Shown: positions 7,530 to 16,582, numbered from the stretch's first letter. The stretch is 27,944 nt of DNA from an uncultured Lentisphaeria bacterium (GCA_905197955.1 CAJKAR010000050.1:1-27944), one strand, 5' to 3'. A program made the numbers and translations. The notes: generated from the sequence alone by a model not told the origin.

Positions 7530-8095
7530 GACAGTATAAAAACAAAAAGACCGAGAATGGATGCGGAGGTTTTGGCATCCTTCTTATTTTCTGTTGGATC
7601 TGTTTTTTTGGAATAAGGTCATTTTTCGAAGGCGTTCTTTTTCTACTGAATATATTTCCTGTAATACTCGGCATACTGTTCGTGTGTTGTCTTATTTCTA
7701 TCGCCTCAAGGGATGCCCTGAAATATATTTTTGGATTTGGAGTCATTCTAGGCATCTTTTATCTATCGGGCTTGGTGCTCTATGAGGTGATTCATTTTAT
7801 CTGCCAGCATTGGATTATCAGTCTGTCCGTAATTTCCGTCGTGATTTTTCTGTTTCTTCTTCTATGCTCTTTGGACGAGTCGGACACAACGAAATCGGAG
7901 CAACGGAAAGAACTTCCAGCCGGAAACCCTTCTTCGGAAGAGAAAGCAGAACCGTTGCTTGAGCAGAATCCGCATCCGGCATTGTGCAGTGGAGGCGCTG
8001 TGGAGGAGTCTCGGGAAAATAAAACAGAGGACTCTGTTCCCGACTACCGTCATTTCCCTAATTATGGAAAAATCATTCAGAAAAGGAGAGGATAA
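7526..8095 (+). CDS. Multi-pass membrane protein of the VWA/kinase/PP2C operon
   Basis: A 189-aa protein with about four hydrophobic segments in residues 15-115 (FGILLIFCWICFFG, VLFLLNIFPVILGILFVC, IFGFGVILGIFYLSGLVL, IISLSVISVVIFLFLLLC) and a polar, Glu-rich cytoplasmic-type tail of about 70 residues. No enzyme motif is visible and I do not recognise the family. The ATGA overlap with the PP2C gene argues that the two work together. In the minus-strand counterpart at 227-1396 a membrane segment is fused to the PP2C-like protein itself, so membrane placement seems to be a shared requirement of both modules. This is the last gene of the plus-strand unit. Confidence 0.72.
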   Translation: MRQYKNKKTENGCGGFGILLIFCWICFFGIRSFFEGVLFLLNIFPVILGILFVCCLISIASRDALKYIFGFGVILGIFYLSGLVLYEVIHFICQHWIISLSVISVVIFLFLLLCSLDESDTTKSEQRKELPAGNPSSEEKAEPLLEQNPHPALCSGGAVEESRENKTEDSVPDYRHFPNYGKIIQKRRG

Positions 8096-8128
8096 TCAAA
8101 TTTTGAAATAAAATTGGAAGTATCGTTG

Positions 8129-8156
8129 TTGAAAAACATGATGCGACTGTTATAGT
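8129..8156 (+). promoter_or_regulatory. Predicted promoter of the type III CRISPR-Cas operon
   Basis: TTGAAA at 8129-8134 and TATAGT at 8151-8156, spacing 16, lie in the 175-base gap before the first cas gene. SD GAGGAGGGAA precedes ATG 8271. The rest of the gap is A/T-rich and has no ORF. Confidence 0.42.
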
Positions 8157-8270
8157 AGTCCAGAAATGTTTTTTCAAGTATTGTTTTTTTAATTTCCGAA
8201 TCCTAGAAAAATGATAAGATATGGGATTCTATTTTGAATCCAGTAATCTCTAAAATGAGGAGGGAATAGA

Positions 8271-9506
8271 ATGAATCAAAAGCTCAGATTGCGAACTCTG
8301 ACTCCAATTTGGACCGGAGGTGCTGACGGGAAACCAGATGGACTCAAGATGAGTGGGATTCTCGGATCCATGCGTGCCATGATGGAAGGATTGGTCCGGG
8401 AAAACGGAGGCCGGATCTGCCCGTGCATGCCCCCTGACGGCTGTATTCTGAAAGAGAAAAAAGATCCGATCTGCCCGGTTTGTCGGATTTTCGGCTGCAA
8501 CGGATTGAGCCGGGCGTTTAAGCTGAACTGGGATTTACCGAATACCCGTCGCATCGGCAGCATTCCGATTCCCATGGAAGATCTGGATCCAAAATGGCGC
8601 AATCGAAATCATGATTGCGAGCCTTATGAAGGCGGAACAAGTATTGACACATGGATCGCATCTCCGCTTCGAAAGAGTCGCGGTATATTTGCTCCAGCGG
8701 AACACAAGGATGCCCAGGATGAACTTAGGGGCTCTCTTTTTCCGGCATATTCTCCTGATTTTACAGAACTGGAAATCATTCCGCTGCGAACTGTTCCAGG
8801 AATTGATCTTTTCCGTCTGCTCTCCCAGCTCCTGACACAAATGGCGGATCGCTATGCACTGGGAGCCAAAGTCAATCAGGGCTGGGGATTTTTTGAACTG
8901 GCGCCGGAATCCCGTTGTGAAGGAGTCGATGAAATCCGGAAACTGGTGGAACTGTATCCGTACTCCGGAAATACAAAGCAGCACCAGATCCCGGAGTTTC
9001 ATTATCAGGCATTTCCGGAAATCCAGATTCCGTATCAGGTCGGATCCGGCAAACCGGTTTCAGACATATTGGGTTTTTCCTGGGGGAGCGATCCACTCAA
9101 ATCAAAATTTCCTTTTATCGCTTTGGGATTTGCATTGCAGTATCGTCTTCGCAGAATTGTTAAGTTTGAGGCAATTATTGATCCTGAAGACTTAAGTAAC
9201 GAAGAAACAGAACTTCTTGATGAAATTCGAGCGGATGGAGAGGAATGGGGTTTGACGCACAAAAGCAATGTAAGCAAATATCATAAGTTCGATCTGCTCT
9301 GGAAAGAAGAAGGTGCTTATGCGGAATATCTGTTCGGCAGCGCAAACAACGAAAAACACGCAGGAATGATCGGGATTTCTCACCTATATCGGAAACCAGA
9401 TGGAAAGTGGTATGTCCGGATGATTTCCCAGTGTCCGGAAAAGGAGTACGCACAACATGTGTATGAAGAGTTTAAATATCAAATGAGACGACGTTTGAAG
9501 GTGTAA
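8271..9506 (+). CDS. cmr1: Type III CRISPR RAMP protein, Cmr1-like
   Basis: A 411-aa Cas7-group RAMP. The N-terminus LRTLTPIWTGGADG (TPIWTGG, 11-17) is the usual Cmr1 opening, followed by a strand and helix (GILGSMRAMMEGLVR) typical of Cmr1. A cysteine cluster at C50, C52, C58, C68, C71 and C76 probably binds zinc. In Cmr complexes Cmr1 caps the end of the backbone near the 3' end of the crRNA and helps bind target RNA. It is the first gene of the operon, one base upstream of the next RAMP, so expression is coupled. The C-terminal half is less clear. A type III-C Cas7 group 7 protein is an equally good name. Confidence 0.8.
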   Translation: MNQKLRLRTLTPIWTGGADGKPDGLKMSGILGSMRAMMEGLVRENGGRICPCMPPDGCILKEKKDPICPVCRIFGCNGLSRAFKLNWDLPNTRRIGSIPIPMEDLDPKWRNRNHDCEPYEGGTSIDTWIASPLRKSRGIFAPAEHKDAQDELRGSLFPAYSPDFTELEIIPLRTVPGIDLFRLLSQLLTQMADRYALGAKVNQGWGFFELAPESRCEGVDEIRKLVELYPYSGNTKQHQIPEFHYQAFPEIQIPYQVGSGKPVSDILGFSWGSDPLKSKFPFIALGFALQYRLRRIVKFEAIIDPEDLSNEETELLDEIRADGEEWGLTHKSNVSKYHKFDLLWKEEGAYAEYLFGSANNEKHAGMIGISHLYRKPDGKWYVRMISQCPEKEYAQHVYEEFKYQMRRRLKV

Positions 9507-9507
9507 C

Positions 9508-10425
9508 ATGAGTTATGACTTTTTTGCAGAGAGAGATAGCGCGGAAAAACTGACATTTCCGCAGGATTATCAGCTGGCAGTGTATTCTCTTGGAGGCAGG
9601 ATGAACCAGACTCTGAGGAATAAACTGGATCAGGAGGAGATTAAGCGAACTCAGTCGCGAGGCAATCGAAGAATGAGTTCGCCTGAAGATGCCAAGAATG
9701 AGGCCAAACAGCGTTTTCTGAATGAAAAAGACCTCCGGGAACCGAAAACCAATCCGCAGTTTCTGGAGCTTATCGGCTGTGATGAACTTCCAAATGAAGG
9801 CAGTTGTGGAATTCTGGCGGAATGGACCCTGAAGACCCCATTTTTTTCACGCGGTATTTCAGAATTCTCCGCGGCGGACAATCCGGTATCACGGGATCGC
9901 CTGAGCGGGGTTCCGGTTCTTTATGCCAGCGGAGCGCGAGGCATGCTTCGACATACCTACGATGGGATGTGCACTCCGGAGGAAATTGCAGATCTTTTTG
10001 GAAACGACAGGGAACTGGAAGAGGATGAAGTCGGTTTTGTCGGTTGTTTGAACGTCGGAGATGTCTGTTTCAGAGGAGGAACGTTTGCTGAAATTTTTAC
10101 GCCTCATGAACGAAAAAGTCGGACTGTTCAAAATCCTGTTTTTTTTGAAATGGTAAACAAAGATGTTTCTGCACAATGGAGTTTGATGCTGTTTGATTTC
10201 AAATGCTCTCCAAAGCGGATCCGGGAACTTCTGCCTTCGGTTTTATCGCATATGAAATATCTGATCGAGGAGCTAGGAATGTCGGCAAAGCGTTCCAGCG
10301 GATACGGGATCGGTAAAAATTTGACCGTGCAGCTGAATCCGGGAGCAAAACTTGGCATTCCGGATTCTCTGAAGCGAAAACTTCCTGTCGCGGAACTCTT
10401 GAAAAAACTGGAGGAACTGCGATGA
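9508..10425 (+). CDS. Type III CRISPR RAMP protein (Cas7-like, Cmr6-type)
   Basis: A 305-aa RAMP. Residues 133-149 (SGVPVLYASGARGMLRH) match the IPGSSLRGALR-type loop of Cas7/RAMP proteins, and residues 259-270 (SAKRSSGYGIGK) match the glycine-rich loop near the RAMP C-terminus. The first 100 residues are charged and hard to assign. The position between cmr1 and cas10 and the end-cap style fit Cmr6 or the extra Cas7 of type III-C. No Cmr4-type catalytic Asp motif is evident. It starts one base after the cmr1 stop and overlaps cas10 by ATGA. Confidence 0.68.
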   Translation: MSYDFFAERDSAEKLTFPQDYQLAVYSLGGRMNQTLRNKLDQEEIKRTQSRGNRRMSSPEDAKNEAKQRFLNEKDLREPKTNPQFLELIGCDELPNEGSCGILAEWTLKTPFFSRGISEFSAADNPVSRDRLSGVPVLYASGARGMLRHTYDGMCTPEEIADLFGNDRELEEDEVGFVGCLNVGDVCFRGGTFAEIFTPHERKSRTVQNPVFFEMVNKDVSAQWSLMLFDFKCSPKRIRELLPSVLSHMKYLIEELGMSAKRSSGYGIGKNLTVQLNPGAKLGIPDSLKRKLPVAELLKKLEELR

Positions 10426-12581
10426 GTAAACTTCTGGAAATTCTTTCCCGCTATGCGTCAACGATCAATGCCATGGAGCAGGCCGCATTCGCACATGACT
10501 TCGACAAATCCTCCGAAGAATTCTTACAGAATGCGGATTGGCATGCCCAAAAAAAGTATAAAGGCGATGATTCAAAACGCATCACCGAACGAAGCGAACG
10601 TTTCAGGGAGATGGGACTGGAAGACCGGGAAATCCCGAATCCCGACCTTCTGTTTTCTGAAATTTTCCAGAAAGAGGTCTCGATTTCTGGTGCAGGAAAT
10701 TATTCGTCTCCTTTTATCGAACACCATCGCAACAATCCAACCATTCCGTTTTCGCTTGCGGGAGCCATTCTGAACGGAGGAATTTGCGGAGCAGATGGAA
10801 TTGATTCCGCACTGGATAAAGAAGGTCTTAATTCAAAATATCTGGAAAAACAGACCTTGCCATTCTGGATTGCCACGCCGTTTGAAAAAAAAGAAAGACA
10901 GTGGAACAATTCCAAATTTCCGACTGCGCGTGATATCTGGAACTGTGGCGGTCGAATCCGGGAATGCCGGGAGGCTCTTTCCGACATGCTTGGCGAGACA
11001 CGCAAGCCCATGAATGACGTGACATTATATGCTCATTCCTATCATGCTGCAACTTTTGCCAAAGCGATCATGGCAAAAATTCTGATGGAATATCATTCCG
11101 GAATCCGCAACTCGAATGGTAAATATGAACTGCCGACTCGAGCAGAAGAAAATACGCTGCAACTCTGTTATCTGGATTGTATCAAAGTGGAGTTTGATAT
11201 CGACTATCTCTTTTCCCGATCGCATACGGCGGGGGATCTCCGCGGCGCTGTTGCAGAATTGAATATGATGATGACGGATATTCGCAACTTCTTTGAATCC
11301 AAGTTGTTATGTGGAAACGAGCTCTATCGCGACCATTATCGGCTTTTGTTTGTCATTCCGCGACTGGAGAGTTCGCTGGATGGGGAATGGAGGCGGGAAC
11401 TTCGTTCTGCGCTGGAATCTCAAGTTGTGGAACTTCTTCGGAAACATCGTCTGGAAGAGCTGCCTTTCCTTGTGGCCTTCAATACACAGGAGACGAAGCC
11501 ACTGTATACACTGGATAAAGGTCTGATCGAATTTTCCAGGGAACTGCTGACGGGAGAACATGATTTCTGCCGTCAGGATCCTGTTCTTCTGAAATCTCTG
11601 GAACCCCAATCGGGAGCGGGACGGGTGTGCGATGTCTGTTCGATGCGTCTTGCCGAGACATCGACGGGAGCGAACAGCGACTGGCTCTGTCCGGTCTGTT
11701 CCGGACGACGGCAGTCGGGAATGGCAGGCCGCTCGGAACGCAGGATGCCGGAACTGGAGGAGCTTGTTCCGGGAGAGGAAAACAAACTGGTTTATCTATC
11801 TGTTCAGGTGAATCTGAGTTCCCTGCGAGACGGATCTCTTTGGAAAGATCGGCCGCAATATCCGTCCCCCGGGCGCATTGCGCGTTCCTATGAAACGCTT
11901 GAGAAATTTCACCGGGAATTTCTGGGGACAGAACTTCCGTTCCACACCCCGAACGGTTCATTTCCACTGCTTCAGTCTCCGGAACGCCTTGATGTGATCT
12001 TCGCGGCATCTTCTGGAGATCGTGTTCTGCGTGTATTTCTGGAAAAATATCAGGAGGAATTCGGCAGTTACGCGGAAAAGCTGATGCCGAAAATCGGCAT
12101 GGTCTACTTCCATCGGAACTATCCGTTTTATGCGGTTTGGGATACCATGAAGCGGATGATGAAACAGTTGTCTTACGGCTGCTGGGATTTTATGCTTCTG
12201 GATGCTCCGGATGACCGTTTCGGATTCAGCCGGGGTTCCCGGAAGCATCACATTTTCGGGAAGGCGCCGAAAAAGAGACTGGCGGATTTCGGAAATTATC
12301 CCGGGTTGTACGATCTGCTTACCAGACTGACAAAAAGTCAGATTTCGAATATTGAGGGCGAATTGATCCGTCTGTTTCTGGACTGGGATGACCGTTGCCG
12401 GAAGGATGAGAGGACCTTCCGCAAAATGTGTGCCCTCTCGCTTTTTGCGCCCAATGCTTTCGGCAGTGGTGTTTCCGCCGGGGAACAGGCATTTCTTCTG
12501 AATTCCGCCGTAAGTGGCGAACTGCTGGATGTCATTGATCTGTACATTCATTTGGAAAATAAAAAAACGGAAATCAAATAA
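10422..12581 (+). CDS. cas10: Cas10 large subunit, Csx11-like, HD motif present, GGDD absent
   Basis: A 719-aa large subunit. Near the N-terminus FAHDFDKSSEEF (H25-D26, K29) matches the HD nuclease motif, and a second candidate His lies at SYHAATFAK. A four-cysteine zinc ribbon is formed by C403, C406, C423 and C426. Palm-like segments follow: residues 455-470 (KLVYLSVQVNLSSLRDG) and 522-541, where the catalytic GGDD should sit but the sequence reads AASSGDRVL. Cyclic oligoadenylate synthesis is therefore unlikely, while HD-dependent ssDNA cleavage may remain. Divergent Cas10 with a lost cyclase site is the known hallmark of type III-C (Csx11). SD GGAGG precedes ATG 10422. It overlaps the upstream RAMP by four bases. 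Confidence 0.85.
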   Translation: MSKLLEILSRYASTINAMEQAAFAHDFDKSSEEFLQNADWHAQKKYKGDDSKRITERSERFREMGLEDREIPNPDLLFSEIFQKEVSISGAGNYSSPFIEHHRNNPTIPFSLAGAILNGGICGADGIDSALDKEGLNSKYLEKQTLPFWIATPFEKKERQWNNSKFPTARDIWNCGGRIRECREALSDMLGETRKPMNDVTLYAHSYHAATFAKAIMAKILMEYHSGIRNSNGKYELPTRAEENTLQLCYLDCIKVEFDIDYLFSRSHTAGDLRGAVAELNMMMTDIRNFFESKLLCGNELYRDHYRLLFVIPRLESSLDGEWRRELRSALESQVVELLRKHRLEELPFLVAFNTQETKPLYTLDKGLIEFSRELLTGEHDFCRQDPVLLKSLEPQSGAGRVCDVCSMRLAETSTGANSDWLCPVCSGRRQSGMAGRSERRMPELEELVPGEENKLVYLSVQVNLSSLRDGSLWKDRPQYPSPGRIARSYETLEKFHREFLGTELPFHTPNGSFPLLQSPERLDVIFAASSGDRVLRVFLEKYQEEFGSYAEKLMPKIGMVYFHRNYPFYAVWDTMKRMMKQLSYGCWDFMLLDAPDDRFGFSRGSRKHHIFGKAPKKRLADFGNYPGLYDLLTRLTKSQISNIEGELIRLFLDWDDRCRKDERTFRKMCALSLFAPNAFGSGVSAGEQAFLLNSAVSGELLDVIDLYIHLENKKTEIK

Positions 12582-12593
12582 AGGAGATAGATC

Positions 12594-13520
12594 ATGGAAA
12601 ATTTTGAGGTTCATCACTTTGTGGCAACCGCACTGGATCCGCTTCATATCGGAACGGGCGGACAGCGTCTGGGGCGGGTCGATCTGACGGTGGTTCGCGA
12701 ATCGGTCACCGGAGTTCCGAAAATTCCAGGGACTTCGCTTTCCGGAGCGCTCAAGTTCTATCTGGATCTTGCCATGCGCTGCAACGGAGAGAAAAGCGAA
12801 ATCTGCGCATCGACCGCGGGAAATTTTTTGAAGAATCACAACCGTTCCCAATGTCCGGTCTGCACTCTTTTCGGCTTTACTACCAAAGAGCTTTCTGCGC
12901 AGGGGATCGCACAGTTTTCCGATGGGGTTCTGCTTGCGTATCCGGTCAATACTCTGACCGGTCCGGTATGGATTACCACAGCGCCTCGTTTGAATTCCCT
13001 CTGCGGGATCGGAAACGGCGTGGACGACATCAACGACGAATACGCACCGGTCTCTCCGACGGTTTTTGCGAAAACTCCTCTTGGGAAGGCTTTGAATTTC
13101 GGCTGGGTTCTTCTGAAGCAGTCCGAAGGGCATTCCCATGATTATCTCGACGAACTGGTCTCGACTGGGATTGAGCAGAAATACGCGGAGCGCATGGTGA
13201 TTGTTTCGGAATGGATCTTTGCCCAGCTGGTCAATTCCAATATGGAGGTTCGGACCTCGGTGGTGATTGATCCGGAAACCGGAGCCGCGTCCCAGAAAGG
13301 TCTGTTTACGTATGAGGCGGTTGCCCGTGGTGCGCTTTTCTGTCTGGACATCACCGTGAATGATTACAACAGCTGCTGGGCGGGAGTGTCCAGTGTCTCG
13401 ACTCCGATGGAGGTTCTGAGACGGGCCTTTCCGGGGCTTCGGTCGGTTGGAATGGGAGGAATGACCTCGCGTGGCTTCGGACGCCTTGCGCTGGAAGAAC
13501 TTGGCAAAAAGGAGGCGTGA
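12594..13520 (+). CDS. cmr4: Cmr4-like backbone RNase of the type III complex
   Basis: A 308-aa Cas7 backbone subunit. Motifs in order are LHIGTGG (17-23), GRVDLTVVRE with the Cmr4 catalytic aspartate at D30, IPGTSLSGALK (44-54), CPVCTLFG (87-94), FSDGVLLAYPVNTLTGPVW (108-126), and a C-terminal glycine-rich loop ending in SRGFGRL. Retention of D30 predicts that the complex cuts target RNA at 6-nt intervals, as in other Cmr/Csm complexes. SD AAGGAGATAGATC lies before the ATG. Its stop overlaps the region before cmr5, so the two are coupled. Confidence 0.88.
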   Translation: MENFEVHHFVATALDPLHIGTGGQRLGRVDLTVVRESVTGVPKIPGTSLSGALKFYLDLAMRCNGEKSEICASTAGNFLKNHNRSQCPVCTLFGFTTKELSAQGIAQFSDGVLLAYPVNTLTGPVWITTAPRLNSLCGIGNGVDDINDEYAPVSPTVFAKTPLGKALNFGWVLLKQSEGHSHDYLDELVSTGIEQKYAERMVIVSEWIFAQLVNSNMEVRTSVVIDPETGAASQKGLFTYEAVARGALFCLDITVNDYNSCWAGVSSVSTPMEVLRRAFPGLRSVGMGGMTSRGFGRLALEELGKKEA

Positions 13521-13522
13521 CA

Positions 13523-13891
13523 ATGGTCAATCTGGATTATCTTGCAGCAAAATATGCCGGAGAGGTCGATACGGGGATCGAGCGGATTGAAAATTCCGCT
13601 ACTTCCGCGTTGAATATTCTCCATGAGCAGGGAATTTATGCCATGGTTCTCTGGCTGCGCGAAAAAGGAGCGAAAAACGGAGAGGACAAGATCCTGGATG
13701 GACTGGACCATCTGTTTCATGATCCCATGATGCCCTTCCGCTTCGATCGGGGAAAGAGCATGAGAACACCCGCTGATGTCCGGGATCAGCTGACTATGAA
13801 TCTCAAGACGATGTTCTTTGCCAAAAATCTGATTGAGCTTTACCTGATCTACATCCGGCATCTGGCAAAGGCGGAAATCAAGGAGGCTTGA
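13523..13891 (+). CDS. cmr5: Cmr5-like small subunit (Cas11)
   Basis: A 122-aa helical protein with no catalytic motif, placed immediately after cmr4, which is the usual site of the small subunit. The helical, Arg/Lys-rich pattern (RIENSATSALNILHEQGIYAMVLWLRE) resembles Cmr5 (reported family: type III-B/C Cas11). Small subunits line the target strand in the complex. A GTG at 13517 would sit only one base after the GGAGG SD, whereas ATG 13523 is seven bases away, so I chose the ATG. The stop is one base before the next RAMP start. Confidence 0.78.
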   Translation: MVNLDYLAAKYAGEVDTGIERIENSATSALNILHEQGIYAMVLWLREKGAKNGEDKILDGLDHLFHDPMMPFRFDRGKSMRTPADVRDQLTMNLKTMFFAKNLIELYLIYIRHLAKAEIKEA

Positions 13892-13892
13892 C

Positions 13893-14735
13893 ATGGGAGT
13901 ATTCCGAATTGTTTTCAGGGCGTGCTCTCCGATTCAGATCGGTGCGGGTGCCCTCGGAATGATTGAACGGACAGAGCTGTTTGTCCCCGGACGTGTGATC
14001 TGGGGTGCGCTGACCGCTTCTCTGGTTCGTTCTTTTTTTCCGTCTCCACGCGGAAAATTCTATGAAGAGGCCGGAACGGAACTGAAAAAAGGGCGTTTTT
14101 CCACGTTTTTCCCCTGTCTTCCGGTGAAGGAGAACGACTCCACACTGCATCGGATGATTCCGTGTCTTCCGGAGCATACGTTTGTTGCGGAGGATCAGCC
14201 GGGGATGGCGCTGGACCAGGATGAAGTGGAGTCGCTGCTCTGCGGTTCTTCCGCTTCCACCGCACTAGATCCGGCACGGATGGCCGCTGCGGAAGGAACT
14301 CTTCATTCCACGGATTTGATCCTTCCTGTCTGGAGAGTCGCGGACGGGAGACGGGCAAGACACGCTACCACGTTCAGCGGCTATCTGGAACTCCCGGAAC
14401 AGATTCATGCCGGAGGAGCGGCCATTCCGATGGATGAAGCACGATTGCGGACATGTTTTTCCAGTATGCGGATTGGCGGAGGGCGTCGGAATGGATGGGG
14501 GGTCGTCGCGCCGGAGTCCGTGGAGAGAGTCTCATCCTATGATGGTTTTGAAAGCGTTCCGTGGAAGGGGGGGCGGCTCCTGACTGCGGAAACGCCGGTG
14601 GAGCCGGACGGTCACAGGGTGGAGGGCCGGACGCTTCTGCGCTCTTTCCGGGAATATGACAATGTTCGAGGCTGCGGACATCGGTTCAGCAAAGCACGAA
14701 TGGTCTGGCGGACGGGAAGCGTTGTCTATGATTGA
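13893..14735 (+). CDS. Type III RAMP, Cas5/Csx10-like
   Basis: A 280-aa RAMP. The N-terminal SPIQIGAGALGMIERTELFVPG followed by RVIWGALTASLVRSFFP matches the RAMP opening strand and the PGS-type loop of Csx10/Cas5 group proteins, and GGGRRNGWGVV (about 193-203) is the C-terminal glycine-rich loop. In type III complexes the Cas5-like subunit (Cmr3/Csm4/Csx10) holds the 5' repeat tag of the crRNA and contacts Cas10. Cmr3 is the alternative name, since it would otherwise be missing from the operon. It overlaps cas6 by eight bases. Confidence 0.7.
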   Translation: MGVFRIVFRACSPIQIGAGALGMIERTELFVPGRVIWGALTASLVRSFFPSPRGKFYEEAGTELKKGRFSTFFPCLPVKENDSTLHRMIPCLPEHTFVAEDQPGMALDQDEVESLLCGSSASTALDPARMAAAEGTLHSTDLILPVWRVADGRRARHATTFSGYLELPEQIHAGGAAIPMDEARLRTCFSSMRIGGGRRNGWGVVAPESVERVSSYDGFESVPWKGGRLLTAETPVEPDGHRVEGRTLLRSFREYDNVRGCGHRFSKARMVWRTGSVVYD

Positions 14736-15594
14736 TCTGGATGCAGAACGGCAACTTCTGCTGCAAACGATTCGGCAGATGACGGAACACACTCGTTTTT
14801 TTGATGTGGAACTGCATCTTTCCGATCCTCGACTCTTGTCATGGGGCGCTGGTGCGGCGTTCCGTGGTCTTGTCGGATGGCTGTTTCAAGCGGAGGCTCC
14901 GGATCTTCTGGAAAGCGTCTTCAAACCTGGTAACGGTGGACATGCACAATCTGGTTTTGCCATCCGGAATCTGGATTTGACCAATGTGCGCCGTCCGGTT
15001 TTTCGCCTAACTCTATTCGGGAATCCCGAAGAGACTCCGGAACGGATTCGAGAGCTACTCCGGAAAAAACTGCCGGGGGTTCCCTTTGGGGAAACCGGGA
15101 TCTGTTCCGTCCTTACGGGGGAGATCCTTTCTCCGGCAGAGTTTCGGCTGGACGACTATACCTTTTCTATGACAGGGGAGTTCCGTTTTGAAACTCCGGT
15201 TCGTCTGAAACGGCACAAGGAGATTGTGAACGCGGCGGAATTCTCTCTGGCGCATCTTGCTTCCGGAGCGGCGGAACGGCTGATGGCTCTCGGAAGACAG
15301 TTCTGCGGATTGAAGGATGCTGACATGCCGGATCCTTCTCCGCTGGTTATGGGTGCGGCATTGGCAACGCCGCTTCGACGATCCATTCGCTGGCTGTCAC
15401 AGTCGAGGATTTCGGATGTCAGCGGAAAAACAGTCTGCATGGATGGCTGCGGAGGAAGTTTTCTGTATTCGCATATTCCCCGGGAGACAGCAATGCTTCT
15501 GGAGTGGGGAGCCTCGGTGAATCTCGGTAAGCTGACCTCTGCGGGATGCGGTGCATACTCTGTTCATTGGCTCAGGAATGTTACGGGGGAGTAA
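14728..15594 (+). CDS. cas6: Cas6 family pre-crRNA endoribonuclease
   Basis: A 288-aa protein starting at ATG 14728, which overlaps the end of the RAMP gene. A longer start at 14656 would add 24 residues that lie wholly within the upstream gene. Residues 153-161 (RFETPVRLK) are the strand-loop typical of the PF10040-type Cas6, and 263-279 (VNLGKLTSAGCGAY) is the C-terminal glycine-rich RNA-binding loop. Cas6 cuts repeat RNA to give crRNAs with an 8-nt 5' handle. The array repeat ends in ATTGAAAC, the usual handle for such systems. Candidate catalytic histidines are present (H21, H30), but I cannot assign one. Confidence 0.8.
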   Translation: MIDLDAERQLLLQTIRQMTEHTRFFDVELHLSDPRLLSWGAGAAFRGLVGWLFQAEAPDLLESVFKPGNGGHAQSGFAIRNLDLTNVRRPVFRLTLFGNPEETPERIRELLRKKLPGVPFGETGICSVLTGEILSPAEFRLDDYTFSMTGEFRFETPVRLKRHKEIVNAAEFSLAHLASGAAERLMALGRQFCGLKDADMPDPSPLVMGAALATPLRRSIRWLSQSRISDVSGKTVCMDGCGGSFLYSHIPRETAMLLEWGASVNLGKLTSAGCGAYSVHWLRNVTGE

Positions 15595-15619
15595 GGAGGG
15601 AAACGGGGGGAAAGAGAAA

Positions 15620-16582
15620 ATGGTTTTGTTTTCGGAACAACCCGGGTTGAAACTTCGGCTGGAAGGCAGACATCTTTTGTGTGAGCTTTCGGATCACGGT
15701 ATGAAGATTCCGCTTCGGGAAGTGAGTGCTTTAGCTGTCGGTGGAAGGATTTCCTGTTCTTCATCGCTGCTGATCCGGTGTATGGAACAGGAGATTCCCG
15801 TCTTGTTTCTAAGTGGACAAGGTGGAATTTGCGGTTGGATTCATCCGAAGGGGAAGGGATGTCATATCAGAAAACTGCAGTACCATGTTCTGATGCAGGA
15901 GAGGAAACAACGACTGGCTGCGTGCTGGCTGGTTCGGGAAAAGATTGTTGCACAGAGATTGCAGCTTCGTCATTTCCGTTCGAATCGAGTGTTGCCGGAA
16001 CTTTCGGAGGCGATCCGGAAACTGACGGATTCTCTGCGGAAGATCAGGACGATCTCCACCCTTCCGGAACTTCGGGGAGTGGAGGGATATGCGGCGAAAG
16101 TCTACTGGTCAGCCTGGCAGCACATGCTTCCGGATTTCCGGGGGCGCCGAGCCCATCCGGCGGAGGATGTTATCAACAGTATGCTTTCATTTGGCTACAT
16201 GTTGCTGGCAAATGAGCTGGCAGTAGTTGCCTCTGCGCGGGGACTGGATCTGGATCTGCCGATCCTTCATGCGGAGAGCTGTCGTTATTCGCCGCTTCCG
16301 TGGGATCTGGTGGAAGTATGCAGGGCGAAGTGGGTGGACCGCATTGTTCTTGCGGGATTCCGGCGCCGCCGATACAGGATGGAGGAGTTTGAGACGGAGA
16401 CGGATGGAACGATTCGTCTGGGACGGGAAGTCAAGAAAAAATTTCTGGCAGATTTTTATGGAGCTTTTTCGGAAGACGGATGGGATGGACGGCTGATTCG
16501 GAAACCTTTGGAACGACTTGTCGATGGATTTATCGAAAAACTGAAGGAGATGGATTTTGCAGATGATTCTGGTCGCTTATGA
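15620..16582 (+). CDS. cas1: CRISPR adaptation integrase Cas1
   Basis: A 320-aa Cas1. The catalytic residues are recognisable: E155 in GVEGYAAKVYW, H217 in LPILHAES, and D229 in PWDLVEVCR with E232. The N-terminal beta domain (LRLEGRHLLCELSDHG) and the IPVLFLSGQGG segment fit the family. Together with Cas2 it inserts new spacers at the leader end of the array that begins 450 bases downstream. I chose ATG 15620 over 15551 because AAGGAGGGAAACGGGGGG lies just upstream and the extra residues overlap cas6. No reverse-transcriptase fusion is present. Confidence 0.93.
   Translation: MVLFSEQPGLKLRLEGRHLLCELSDHGMKIPLREVSALAVGGRISCSSSLLIRCMEQEIPVLFLSGQGGICGWIHPKGKGCHIRKLQYHVLMQERKQRLAACWLVREKIVAQRLQLRHFRSNRVLPELSEAIRKLTDSLRKIRTISTLPELRGVEGYAAKVYWSAWQHMLPDFRGRRAHPAEDVINSMLSFGYMLLANELAVVASARGLDLDLPILHAESCRYSPLPWDLVEVCRAKWVDRIVLAGFRRRRYRMEEFETETDGTIRLGREVKKKFLADFYGAFSEDGWDGRLIRKPLERLVDGFIEKLKEMDFADDSGRL

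Noticed and set aside
11958..13523. A 521-codon open frame on the minus strand across cas10 and cmr4
   Set aside because: It is antisense to two genes with clear family motifs; its length follows from their codon use, and it has no SD or recognisable domain.
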